This document shows positions 1 through 6,716 of a stretch of 7,589 bases of DNA, piece after piece. A program made the translations under genes and the position numbers. The stretch's first letter is position 1. Each line of letters starts with the position of its first letter. Source of the DNA: Piscirickettsiaceae bacterium (GTDB lineage: Bacteria > Pseudomonadota > Gammaproteobacteria > Methylococcales > Cycloclasticaceae). Below the pieces are notes generated by a model. That model worked only from the letters and a program-made list of their open reading frames with translations, searched no databases and was not told the DNA's origin. The DNA lies in contig NVSW01000023.1 in the NCBI GenBank assembly GCA_002401365.1, forward strand, positions 6,097-13,685. The letters are read 5' to 3'.

Positions 1-1523
1 CGATCAAAAAATGCTTCCACTGACTTCTCAAAAGGCCCTGCTGTATTGGCTGGTTTTAATACTCGGGCGCTGAGCATAGGGGCGAGTGTTAATGCGACAA
101 TGCCAGAAATCAATACGGCAGCGGCTAAAGAGAAGGCAAACTCGGTAAACAATGTGCCCACTAAACCATCCATAAAACCAATTGGAAAGTACACAGCGAT
201 TAATGTTGTCGTCATCGCGATAATGGGCAGGCCCAATTCTCTAGCACCATCTAGTGCTGCTTGAATTCGGGTTTTACCCATTTCGATATGACGATGAACA
301 TTTTCAACCATCACAATAGCATCATCAACCACTAGGCCAATGGCCAATATCATTGCAAGTAGAGTCAGTAAGTTGAGTGAGAAACCGAGTGCTAGCATGA
401 GAGAAGCAGCACCAATTAGTGATAAGGGAACGGTGATAGCGGGTATGATCGCGGCTCTTATCGATCCAAGGGATAGAAAGATAATGATGATAACAATGCT
501 TAATGCTTCGAGTAAGGTGATGCCAACTTCGTTGATTGATTCGCTAATAAATTTACTGGCATCATAAGGCATGTAAACATTAAGGCCCTCAGGTAGATTT
601 TGCTTAATATCTTCCAAGGCGAGTTGTACTCTTTGTGCCACGTTGAGTGGGTTTGAGCCAGGTGACTGGTCGATGGCCATGAAGATAGCCGGTTTGCCAT
701 TGTATAAGTTTTCACTGTCGTAACCTTCGGCTCCCAATTCAGTGTCGGCGACATCGGATAAACGAATTAAGGTACCGTTTTTATTACCGACGACGAGATT
801 GTAAAAGTCTTTTTTTTCAGCCACATCAGTTGTCGCGCCAAGGTCTATGCTGATAAGGCGGCCTTTAGTTTTGCCGACGCTGGACAGGTAATTGTTTTTG
901 CGTAGGACTTGGGTAATATCATTAGCGGTGATGCCTAAAGCAGCCATTCTCTTGGGTTTTAACCAAATACGCATGGCATAAATGCTGTTACCTAATAGCC
1001 GCGCTTGCCCGACACCTTCGATGGACTGTAGTCTTGGTTGAATAACACGTAGAAGGTAATCGGCTATTTGCGTGGGCTGCATTGTATCGCCAAAAAAAGC
1101 GAGATACATTAAAGAGGTGGTAGAGCCTGTTTTTGACGTTATAACGGGGTCTCTTGCTTCGTCGGGTAAAACACTTCGTTGACTTGCAACTTTGGCTTGA
1201 ATATCTGCAATGGCGGCATTTGCGTCATAATTTAGCCGCATATGTGCCTCGATCGATGAGTGTCCTTGGCGGCTGGTGGCAGAAATGTAGTCGATCCCCT
1301 CGGCTTGGGCTATGGCTTGTTGTAAAGGGGTTGTGATAAAACCTTTAACGAGCTCGCTGCTGGCTCCGGGGTAAGACGTGCTGACGGAAATAACGGTGTC
1401 TTTAGTTTCTGGGTACTCGCGTATTTCTAATGAGGCTATAGATCGTAGCCCTAAGACCAAAATAAGCAAGCTAACAACGCTAGCTAGGACAGGGCGGGTG
1501 ACAAAGGTATCGGTAAATTTCAC
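1..1523 (-). CDS. RND-family multidrug efflux pump, inner-membrane permease (C-terminal half beyond the window)
   Basis: Proton-driven inner-membrane component of a tripartite efflux complex (HAE-1/AcrB type). I translated the minus strand from a GTG at 1523-1521; the frame stays open to the window edge, giving about 507 of the roughly 1,020-1,050 residues usual for the family. The N-terminus (MKFTDTFVTRPVLASVVSLL) is a typical RND first membrane helix. A porter domain with the usual YPGAS motif follows, then helices TM2-TM6. The TM4 motif GLVVDDAIVMVENVHRH carries the adjacent aspartates D400 and D401, matching the proton-relay pair D407/D408 of AcrB. The window cuts the gene just after TM6. 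An in-frame TAA five codons before the GTG rules out a longer ATG start. It lies 8 bp after the adaptor stop codon, so the two are co-transcribed. Substrate cannot be read from the sequence. A heavy-metal (CusA-type) pump is less likely, because the N-terminus and TM4 read like the drug-efflux group. Confidence 0.95.
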   Translation of the reverse strand, partial: MKFTDTFVTRPVLASVVSLLILVLGLRSIASLEIREYPETKDTVISVSTSYPGASSELVKGFITTPLQQAIAQAEGIDYISATSRQGHSSIEAHMRLNYDANAAIADIQAKVASQRSVLPDEARDPVITSKTGSTTSLMYLAFFGDTMQPTQIADYLLRVIQPRLQSIEGVGQARLLGNSIYAMRIWLKPKRMAALGITANDITQVLRKNNYLSSVGKTKGRLISIDLGATTDVAEKKDFYNLVVGNKNGTLIRLSDVADTELGAEGYDSENLYNGKPAIFMAIDQSPGSNPLNVAQRVQLALEDIKQNLPEGLNVYMPYDASKFISESINEVGITLLEALSIVIIIIFLSLGSIRAAIIPAITVPLSLIGAASLMLALGFSLNLLTLLAMILAIGLVVDDAIVMVENVHRHIEMGKTRIQAALDGARELGLPIIAMTTTLIAVYFPIGFMDGLVGTLFTEFAFSLAAAVLISGIVALTLAPMLSARVLKPANTAGPFEKSVEAFFD

Positions 1524-1531
1524 AGCTAAAC

Positions 1532-2605
1532 TCAGTTTTTATTATGCTTAGCGATACTGATTGCCATACCGTTTCGTAGCTTTATGTGTCCTTCATCAAC
1601 CACTGTATCATCTAGTTTAAGGCCATCAGTTACAACGATACGACCGTGTCGACGCTCAGCTGTTTTAATGGTGTGTTGTTTTACGGTATCTTTGCCATCC
1701 TTTTTTTGTACGAGATAGACGTTTTCGCCATAGGTGTTATACAGCACAGCGGTTTCAGGAAGCGTTAATACGGATCTTGGTTGTGACGTGATCACGCTGA
1801 CATCGGCGAACATACCTGCTCTTAATTTTTCATCAGGGTTAGCAATGACAGCTCTAACGGCAATGGTACGAGTATCTTGATGCAGACCAGGATTGATAGC
1901 CTGTATTTTTCCTTTAAAGACTTCGCCCGGATAGGCGTTAACCTGGATTCTTACCTCTTGATTGACTTTTAATTTGGCAAAATGACGTTCAGAAAATGCG
2001 AAATCAGCAATGGTTGCTGTTAATGATACGAGTGGGATAATTTCAGTTCCTTTGTCTAGGTACTGGCCGAGGCTCACTTGCCGAATACCTAGCTTGCCTG
2101 AGAATGGGGCGCGTATTTTCTTTTTATTAATAATGCTTTTTTGCGCTAGAACGCCAGCTCTTGCAATATCGAGTTCTGCGTGCGCCTGGTCATGGCTGGA
2201 TTTTGATGTTGCCCTATTCTTGAGTAATTTTACTTGTCGGTCAAACTTTATTTGTGCTAATTTTTCTGCTGCTATCAGGCCTTTTAGGTTTGCCCGATCA
2301 GTTGACGTATCTAGTTCGATCAATAAGTCGCCTTTATGTACAGTTTGGCCAGACTCTACGTGAAGAACGGACACAATACCCGCTAACTCATTACTGATTA
2401 TGACGCCGAGTACAGGGTTGACTGTACCAACGGTGGATAGGATGCTCTCCCAACGTTCCTCGGTAACCTTAGTCGTTGTCACCAGTGGTGGTGGCGGTGG
2501 TTTGCGAGAGGACATTGCATTGTTGAGTTGAATAAACTTAGTGCCAAATAAGGCACCAAAAATAACAACGATAAGGCATACTAATAATACTATTTTTTTA
2601 GTCAA
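1532..2605 (-). CDS. RND efflux periplasmic adaptor subunit (HlyD/MFP family)
   Basis: Periplasmic adaptor that links the downstream RND pump to an outer-membrane channel. It has 357 residues, normal for the family. Residues 5-24 form one hydrophobic N-terminal segment. C10 is not in a lipobox (LLVC, with Val at -1), so it is probably a signal anchor and not a lipoprotein. A proline run (KPPPPP, 35-40) follows. The first lipoyl half spans about 73-100 (AGIVSVLHVESGQTVHKGD). A helical hairpin rich in K, A, L and Q covers about 101-162. The second lipoyl half is about 163-197 (IRAPFSGKLGIRQVSLGQYL). The beta-barrel runs to about 280 and includes LRAGMFADV, and the membrane-proximal domain closes the protein. 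The start is TTG, supported by a GGAG five bases upstream and by the signal anchor beginning right after it. First gene of the efflux operon. Confidence 0.95.
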   Translation of the reverse strand: MTKKIVLLVCLIVVIFGALFGTKFIQLNNAMSSRKPPPPPLVTTTKVTEERWESILSTVGTVNPVLGVIISNELAGIVSVLHVESGQTVHKGDLLIELDTSTDRANLKGLIAAEKLAQIKFDRQVKLLKNRATSKSSHDQAHAELDIARAGVLAQKSIINKKKIRAPFSGKLGIRQVSLGQYLDKGTEIIPLVSLTATIADFAFSERHFAKLKVNQEVRIQVNAYPGEVFKGKIQAINPGLHQDTRTIAVRAVIANPDEKLRAGMFADVSVITSQPRSVLTLPETAVLYNTYGENVYLVQKKDGKDTVKQHTIKTAERRHGRIVVTDGLKLDDTVVDEGHIKLRNGMAISIAKHNKN

Positions 2606-2610
2606 AATAT

Positions 2611-2614
2611 CTCC
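2611..2614 (-). promoter_or_regulatory. Ribosome binding site (GGAG) setting the TTG start of the adaptor gene
   Basis: On the minus strand GGAG lies five bases before the TTG at 2605-2603. The spacing is good, and no in-frame ATG lies between it and the hydrophobic N-terminus, which supports a genuine TTG start. Confidence 0.7.
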
Positions 2615-2622
2615 AAACTAGC

Positions 2623-2650
2623 ATAATGCCTATGCGTCTAATTCAGTGAA
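2623..2650 (-). promoter_or_regulatory. Possible promoter of the efflux operon
   Basis: Reading the minus strand, TTCACT (2650-2645) and CATTAT (2628-2623) are separated by 16 bp and could be -35 and -10 boxes, each only a partial match to consensus. They sit just upstream of the adaptor ribosome binding site, and the -35 lies inside the 23-bp palindrome. That arrangement would let a repressor block transcription. This is inference from position and weak box matches. Confidence 0.3.
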
Positions 2651-2657
2651 ATAGACG
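2635..2657. promoter_or_regulatory. 23-bp imperfect palindrome, candidate operator for the efflux operon
   Basis: Arms CGTCTAATT and AAATAGACG flank the 5-bp centre CAGTG. The arms are reverse complements except for one mismatch, with the outer six bases (CGTCTA/TAGACG) perfect. It is 29 bp upstream of the adaptor start codon in the 231-bp divergent intergenic region. Efflux operons of this type are often controlled by TetR-family or similar repressors binding dyads of about this length. No T-run follows, so it does not look like a terminator. No regulator gene is in view. Confidence 0.45.
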
Positions 2658-2836
2658 TTATGTGGTCAGTCAGCAACGGCAATAATCATAGTGTATTTTA
2701 CGGCGTATCACATAGTTAATTCAACCGTTAAATATAAGTATTCATTAATGGACTAAAATTTCAATTTGTTTTGTTCATTGAATAAAAGGGTAAAAGCGTA
2801 ATAAACTAGTGATATAAAAGAGACCTTAGGTGAGAA

Positions 2837-3250
2837 ATGAAAAAAATAGCTTATTTGTTAGTAATATTAGTAGTAGTGATGACAAGCGGTTGCGCCCACC
2901 TTTCGGCAGAAAAAAAGTTTGAAAAACTACAAGCAACTCAAAAGCTATTTTGGAAGTCTTTACGCTGGAAGTCCTACGATACGGCGGTTAGTGTTATTCG
3001 CTTCAGAAACCCTGCCCGACAATTGGCTGCTATTGATGATTTGGACAAAATCACCATCAGTAATTACGAGGAAACGGCGTCATTACCCACAGCCGAGGAA
3101 GATGTGTATACCATTGTTGTTTTGTTTTCTTACGTGCAAAATGAAACAGGGCGTTTGTTGCAGGTGAAGCATAAAGAAATTTGGTGGTATGACAAAGAAA
3201 GTAAGCGTTGGTTTTTAGACAGTGATATGCCTAATTTTAAAGTTGAGTAA
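2837..3250 (+). CDS. Small lipoprotein of unknown function
   Basis: A 137-residue protein with a lipoprotein signal: lysines at 2-3, a hydrophobic core (AYLLVILVVVM, 5-15) and a lipobox TSGC ending at C19. Ala at +2 suggests sorting to the outer membrane by the Lol rule. The mature part is about 119 residues. It has a charged helical start (AEKKFEKLQATQKLFWKSLRW) and then a region ending in WWYDKESKRWFLDSDMP. The shape resembles small gammaproteobacterial lipoproteins annotated as hypothetical, and I cannot assign a function. An AGGTGA just upstream (2828-2833) supports this ATG. It is divergent from the efflux operon, sharing a 231-bp intergenic region with it, and ends 4 bp from the convergent gene at 3255. 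A TATAAA at 2813-2818 lies too near the start to be a convincing -10 box. Confidence 0.85.
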   Translation: MKKIAYLLVILVVVMTSGCAHLSAEKKFEKLQATQKLFWKSLRWKSYDTAVSVIRFRNPARQLAAIDDLDKITISNYEETASLPTAEEDVYTIVVLFSYVQNETGRLLQVKHKEIWWYDKESKRWFLDSDMPNFKVE

Positions 3251-3254
3251 GGTG

Positions 3255-3845
3255 TTATTTGTCTACTTCTGATAGGGTTGACCTAAGTTCAGTCGTTTTT
3301 TGGTGAAAATCGTCATATTCACCAAAGTCTAAAAAGTGCCGGTAGTATTTATGCGTACCTATGGCTTTTTTAGCGTGTTTAATAGGACACCAATACAACT
3401 CTGTACGGCCTATTATTTCCCGTGTATAGGCAATAACTGCATTCCCGTAGCCACAATATGCACAATTGAACTTCTCGATAATGTTTAAGTACGGTAGTTG
3501 ATGCCGGTCTGCAATAAAGTAGTCTGAGCGTTTTACTTTGGGTATGCCGTATAGAGGGAAGCAAATTGCTTGGAAGATTTCGATTGTAACGTGCATGAAG
3601 CTTAGTGGAATGACCATGCCGTAGATAAAGGGAATCGACAATATAGACTGAATGCGGCTAGCTTTTAGCCATTGCACTAGGCTTATTCGTAGTGCCTTTT
3701 GTTGAGCGAGTATTTTTTTCTCAAACTCAATTTTAGCGCCTTTTATGGTATAAAATAATTCTTTTTGGTGTGCATTAACGAGCGTTTCCAGCTCTTTTTC
3801 TAAGTTAATGATGTCGTTGATGATTTTGTTAATAGCTTCGTTCAT
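3255..3845 (-). CDS. Membrane-associated protein with CxxC and CPxKH motifs, function unknown
   Basis: A 196-residue protein in three parts. Residues 1-60 are a charged, probably coiled-coil helix (INLEKELETLVNAHQKEL and onward). Residues about 66-98 are hydrophobic (SILSIPFIYGMVIPLSF and following) and could be one or two membrane segments. Residues 99-196 are a soluble region with C128-A-Y-C131 and W152-C153-P-I-K-H157. The cysteines and histidine could bind a metal such as zinc, but this is inference. I recall similar proteins in proteobacteria carried as hypothetical, and I cannot assign a function. The ATG is preceded by GGAG five bases away. It overlaps the stop of the FemAB-like gene in an ATGA (4 nt), pointing to translational coupling and a related role. 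Its stop lies 4 bp from that of the convergent lipoprotein gene. Confidence 0.85.
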   Translation of the reverse strand: MNEAINKIINDIINLEKELETLVNAHQKELFYTIKGAKIEFEKKILAQQKALRISLVQWLKASRIQSILSIPFIYGMVIPLSFMHVTIEIFQAICFPLYGIPKVKRSDYFIADRHQLPYLNIIEKFNCAYCGYGNAVIAYTREIIGRTELYWCPIKHAKKAIGTHKYYRHFLDFGEYDDFHQKTTELRSTLSEVDK

Positions 3846-4996
3846 GGTATCTCCGACTTAAATGGTAAAAGGGTGTTTAAATATTTTATGTGCGCATTAA
3901 CTTGGTCTTTTTCGTCATCAATAAAATTTTCGATAGCGCGGCAAAATTCGGTGTGTAAAATAACGTGGTTTGAATAGGTGATTATGGGCTCAAATCCACG
4001 GGGTATCTTATGTTCGCCTTGAGCGCCAGGATCAAAATGTTGGAGTTTATTATTGATGCAATATTCAATGCCTTGGTAGTAACACGTTTCGAAATGCAAA
4101 AATTCGTATTCCTTTTCACAGCCCCAATAGCGCCCATATAAGTTTGCTTTATCTTTAAAACAAAGTGCGGCGGCAATTAACGTAGCATTTTTTTCAGCAC
4201 AAAACATGACTAAATTTTCAGGCATGTTTTTTTGTAATAATTGAAAGAAGTTCAGATTTAAATATCCCTGTTGGCCGCTACGCTTTATATACGTTTTTTG
4301 ATAAAAGGCATAAAATTTTTCAATTAATTCATGGTTAATCTCGGTGCCTGAGATCGTACGCAATGAGACGCCCTGTTTTTCAACAGCAGCACGTTCTTTG
4401 TTAATATTTTTTCGTTTACGTGATTTGAGCGTGCCCAAAAAACCTGCGAATGACGTGTAATGTTTGTTAAACCAATGGTATTGGATGCCGACTCGTTGTT
4501 TCCAATTGCATGTATCTAGCTGCGTAGAGAGCCGCTTTTCTGGAAACAGTAAATGCCAACTTGAAATACCTCGTGGGCGGAACTTATCTCCGATTGCTTG
4601 GTCAATGGTGCGTAGGATATGCAGTTGCTCATCATCTGCATGGATGTCACTGTGAAAAGCAACGCGTGGGCCAGTAGAAGGAGTAAAGGGGACGGCGGAT
4701 AATAATTTAGGGTAGTAGCTGAGTCCGTGTTGTTGATACGCATTGGCCCAAGCCCAATCAAATACGTATTCGCCATACGAATGAGTTTTTAAATATAAGG
4801 GTAATGCCGCCAGCATCTTGTCTTCATGGAAAACGAGGCAGTGCTGTGGAGTCCAGCCTGTAGATGCATTGGTACAACCGCTAATTTCTAATGCATGCAA
4901 AAAGGCATGTTTAATAAAGGGGTAATCTGTATTGAATAGTTGATCCCATTGCTCAGGAGGACAATGTTGTATGCTGTCGAGAAAGCGAACGTCCAT
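3842..4996 (-). CDS. FemAB-like / GNAT-fold protein (peptidogalycan biosynthesis family, PF04339 type)
   Basis: A 384-residue cytoplasmic protein recognised as the FemAB-like family formerly called DUF482 (COG3146). Family features seen: an N-terminal YPFIKHAFLHALE (25-37); WTPQHCLVF followed by LPLYLKTHSYGEYVFDWAWA (48-84); PFTPSTGPR (103-111); a basic stretch KSRKRKNINKER (191-202); and the C-terminal hallmark FDPGAQGEHKIPRGFEP (321-337). The length is normal. Members have an acyl-CoA N-acyltransferase fold and are proposed to transfer amino acids or acyl groups, but the substrate is not established and the peptidogalycan name is a prediction. The ATG at 4996 fits the family N-terminus. A GAGG lies about 13 bases upstream, a rather long spacing. 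It leads a two-gene operon with the CxxC membrane protein and is divergent from the MutS-like gene across 88 bp. Confidence 0.9.
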   Translation of the reverse strand: MDVRFLDSIQHCPPEQWDQLFNTDYPFIKHAFLHALEISGCTNASTGWTPQHCLVFHEDKMLAALPLYLKTHSYGEYVFDWAWANAYQQHGLSYYPKLLSAVPFTPSTGPRVAFHSDIHADDEQLHILRTIDQAIGDKFRPRGISSWHLLFPEKRLSTQLDTCNWKQRVGIQYHWFNKHYTSFAGFLGTLKSRKRKNINKERAAVEKQGVSLRTISGTEINHELIEKFYAFYQKTYIKRSGQQGYLNLNFFQLLQKNMPENLVMFCAEKNATLIAAALCFKDKANLYGRYWGCEKEYEFLHFETCYYQGIEYCINNKLQHFDPGAQGEHKIPRGFEPIITYSNHVILHTEFCRAIENFIDDEKDQVNAHIKYLNTLLPFKSEIP

Positions 4997-5023
4997 GCTG
5001 GTATGGTTACCTCAAGTAGTTCT

Positions 5024-5053
5024 TTGTATTCTATAGTGGTTTAAACTTAAAAT
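5024..5053 (+). promoter_or_regulatory. Possible promoter of the MutS-like/MOSC operon
   Basis: TTGTAT (5024-5029) and TAAAAT (5048-5053) are 18 bp apart in the 88-bp divergent intergenic region. The -10 matches the sigma-70 consensus at five of six positions, while the -35 matches at only three. Predicted transcription would start about 25 bases before the TTG start codon. Support is positional and moderate at best. Confidence 0.3.
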
Positions 5054-5070
5054 AAGGGTTGTTTTAGATT

Positions 5071-5076
5071 GAGGAG
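5071..5076 (+). promoter_or_regulatory. Ribosome binding site (GAGGAG) setting the TTG start of the MutS-like gene
   Basis: GAGGAG lies eight bases before the TTG at 5085-5087, with no ATG nearby in the same frame. This strong site supports an authentic TTG initiation codon. Confidence 0.7.
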
Positions 5077-5084
5077 AAAGTCTG

Positions 5085-6716
5085 TTGAAAAATAATAAGA
5101 AAATTCGTGCGTTTTTTTCACATGTACGTGAAATTTTATTAGGAAACGAAACGTTACGTGGAAATGAAGGCGTGCCCGAGAGCATGGGTATTATTTCTGC
5201 ATCATCCTATGACGTCATTGAGGTAGATGGCTTGTTAGATGTCGTCGACCACAGTAAAACCCTGGTAGGAAAAGAAACGATACATAAATCTTTTACCCAA
5301 ACGAATCCCACCGTGGATGAAATAAAGAGCAAACAGCAAGCGCTTAGAGAGCTTGATGAGGATCAAGTCCTCAGAAATAGTATCGATAGTATGCTTGATA
5401 CAGCTATTGAATATGAGGATTCATTTTATCGTTTATTATTTGCAGAATTCACCGGATTTATTTTTAGCCCAGATCCAGCGAGGTTAGAAGAAGCGGGTTA
5501 TGGCTATCGTTTATATGAAAAAGGTAGTCAGTTTCTCCCTCAGGTTCTTGAGCAAATCAAACAAATTAAAGAGCCTAAAAGTCAGTATTTAAAAGGCTTG
5601 TTAGCAGAATTATTAGAGTTCTCTGAATCGAGAGAATTTAAACTTATGCGCGGTCCAGTGCATATGTTGATGGGTAAGTTTTTGCTACAAGATGAAATGA
5701 GCTGGTACACGCCGGCGATAAAATTGCGTTTGAACTTGTTTAAACCGATGCTAATACCGATATTATTTTTGATTACCATCGCCATGCCCTATATTTTGAA
5801 TATTTCAATGGCTCAGTTTACGGTGTTTGCACTGGTGCCATTTATACTCTTAGTTTTTTATGTGCCGATGGTGGGGGATTTCGATAAAGATGCATTCATT
5901 ATTCCGTTAAGGAGGCTATTTTCACGTTCTGAGAAGGTTGAAAGGGCGGTACGAATTATCGGCTTATTAGACGAATTATTGTCGTACCACAAATATTCAA
6001 AAAACTGTGTTCACCCAACTGTGTTACCGAATATCAATGTGCATGAGCAGCACGTGATCAGTTTGAAAGAAGCGGTGAACCCGGTGTTGGGTTTTAATGA
6101 TAAGAATTATGTTCCCAATGATTTTGATGCGAGTAAGCATAACTTGGCTTTTTTTACTGGACCTAATAGCGGTGGTAAAACAGCATTTTGTAAAACCATT
6201 GCGCAAATCCAACTAATGGCCCAAGTGGGGTGTTACGTGCCCGCCGAACATGCTGAACTGTCTGTTGCCGATCGAGTTTTTTATCAAACCCCTGAAATAA
6301 ATTCTTTGGATGAAGATGTGGGTAGGTTTGGTACTGAGCTAAAACATACTAGGGATATTTTTCTGGAGGCCACACCCAACAGTTTGGTTATATTGGATGA
6401 GTTAGCTGAAGGAACGACACACAAAGAAAAAATTGAAACGTCACTAATGATTTTAGGTGCATTTAAGAAATTGGGCTCGTTAACCTTGTTGGTCACGCAC
6501 AATCATGAATTGGCAGAGTCTTTTAAGGATGGTGGTCAGGCTGTATTCCTTCAAGTTGAATTTAATGGAGAAAAACCTACTCATCGCTTTGTAGAAGGAG
6601 TGTCGGTTATTAGTCATGCGGACCTAGTGGCGAGGTCAGTGGGATTCTCAAAAGATGATATTGAGCGAATTTTGCAAGAAAAATTACGGGCTAAATCAAC
6701 CAGTGCCGACGCTTAG
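5085..6716 (+). CDS. MutS-related ATPase with two membrane segments
   Basis: A 543-residue protein with a MutS-type (ABC-superfamily) ATPase domain at its C-terminus. Motifs: NPVLGF (332-337, like the NPV/HPV of MutS), Walker A GPNSGGKT (359-366), VGCYVPAEHAELSVADRVF (381-399, the MutS YVPA region), a divergent signature GRFGTE (413-418), Walker B LVILDEL with D438-E439, and the H-loop TH (471-472). A MutS-like tail (SHADLVARSVGFSKDDIERI, 510-529) follows. Residues about 219-238 and 243-262 are hydrophobic and look like a membrane hairpin, placing the ATPase in the cytoplasm at the inner membrane. The helical part before it (70-200) resembles the MutS core/lever region. Mismatch-recognition and connector domains are absent, so it should not be called mutS. 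MutS-like proteins with membrane segments are known in bacteria but lack a settled function. The TTG start has a strong GAGGAG. It overlaps the MOSC gene. Confidence 0.9.
   Translation: MKNNKKIRAFFSHVREILLGNETLRGNEGVPESMGIISASSYDVIEVDGLLDVVDHSKTLVGKETIHKSFTQTNPTVDEIKSKQQALRELDEDQVLRNSIDSMLDTAIEYEDSFYRLLFAEFTGFIFSPDPARLEEAGYGYRLYEKGSQFLPQVLEQIKQIKEPKSQYLKGLLAELLEFSESREFKLMRGPVHMLMGKFLLQDEMSWYTPAIKLRLNLFKPMLIPILFLITIAMPYILNISMAQFTVFALVPFILLVFYVPMVGDFDKDAFIIPLRRLFSRSEKVERAVRIIGLLDELLSYHKYSKNCVHPTVLPNINVHEQHVISLKEAVNPVLGFNDKNYVPNDFDASKHNLAFFTGPNSGGKTAFCKTIAQIQLMAQVGCYVPAEHAELSVADRVFYQTPEINSLDEDVGRFGTELKHTRDIFLEATPNSLVILDELAEGTTHKEKIETSLMILGAFKKLGSLTLLVTHNHELAESFKDGGQAVFLQVEFNGEKPTHRFVEGVSVISHADLVARSVGFSKDDIERILQEKLRAKSTSADA

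Noticed and set aside
2010..2363. Plus-strand open frame of 117 codons
   Set aside because: It lies antisense inside the adaptor gene, has no recognisable protein features and no ribosome binding site, so it is a shadow of the real gene.
1532..2605. Adaptor as a lipoprotein via C10
   Set aside because: The residues before C10 are L-L-V, and Val at -1 does not fit a lipobox. The segment reads better as a signal anchor.
2742..2750. Short palindrome CATTAATG in the divergent intergenic region
   Set aside because: An 8-bp AT-rich palindrome is expected by chance in such sequence and has no supporting context.
6655..6702. ATG at 6655 as the start of the MOSC gene
   Set aside because: The extra 16 residues have no counterpart in YcbX, whose N-terminus aligns with the GTG at 6703, and they lie wholly within the MutS-like reading frame. 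There is no clear ribosome binding site for either, so the choice is not final.
5085..6716. Calling this gene mutS or mutS2
   Set aside because: It lacks the mismatch-recognition domain of MutS and shows no Smr domain at the C-terminus as in MutS2; the two central membrane helices also do not belong to either.
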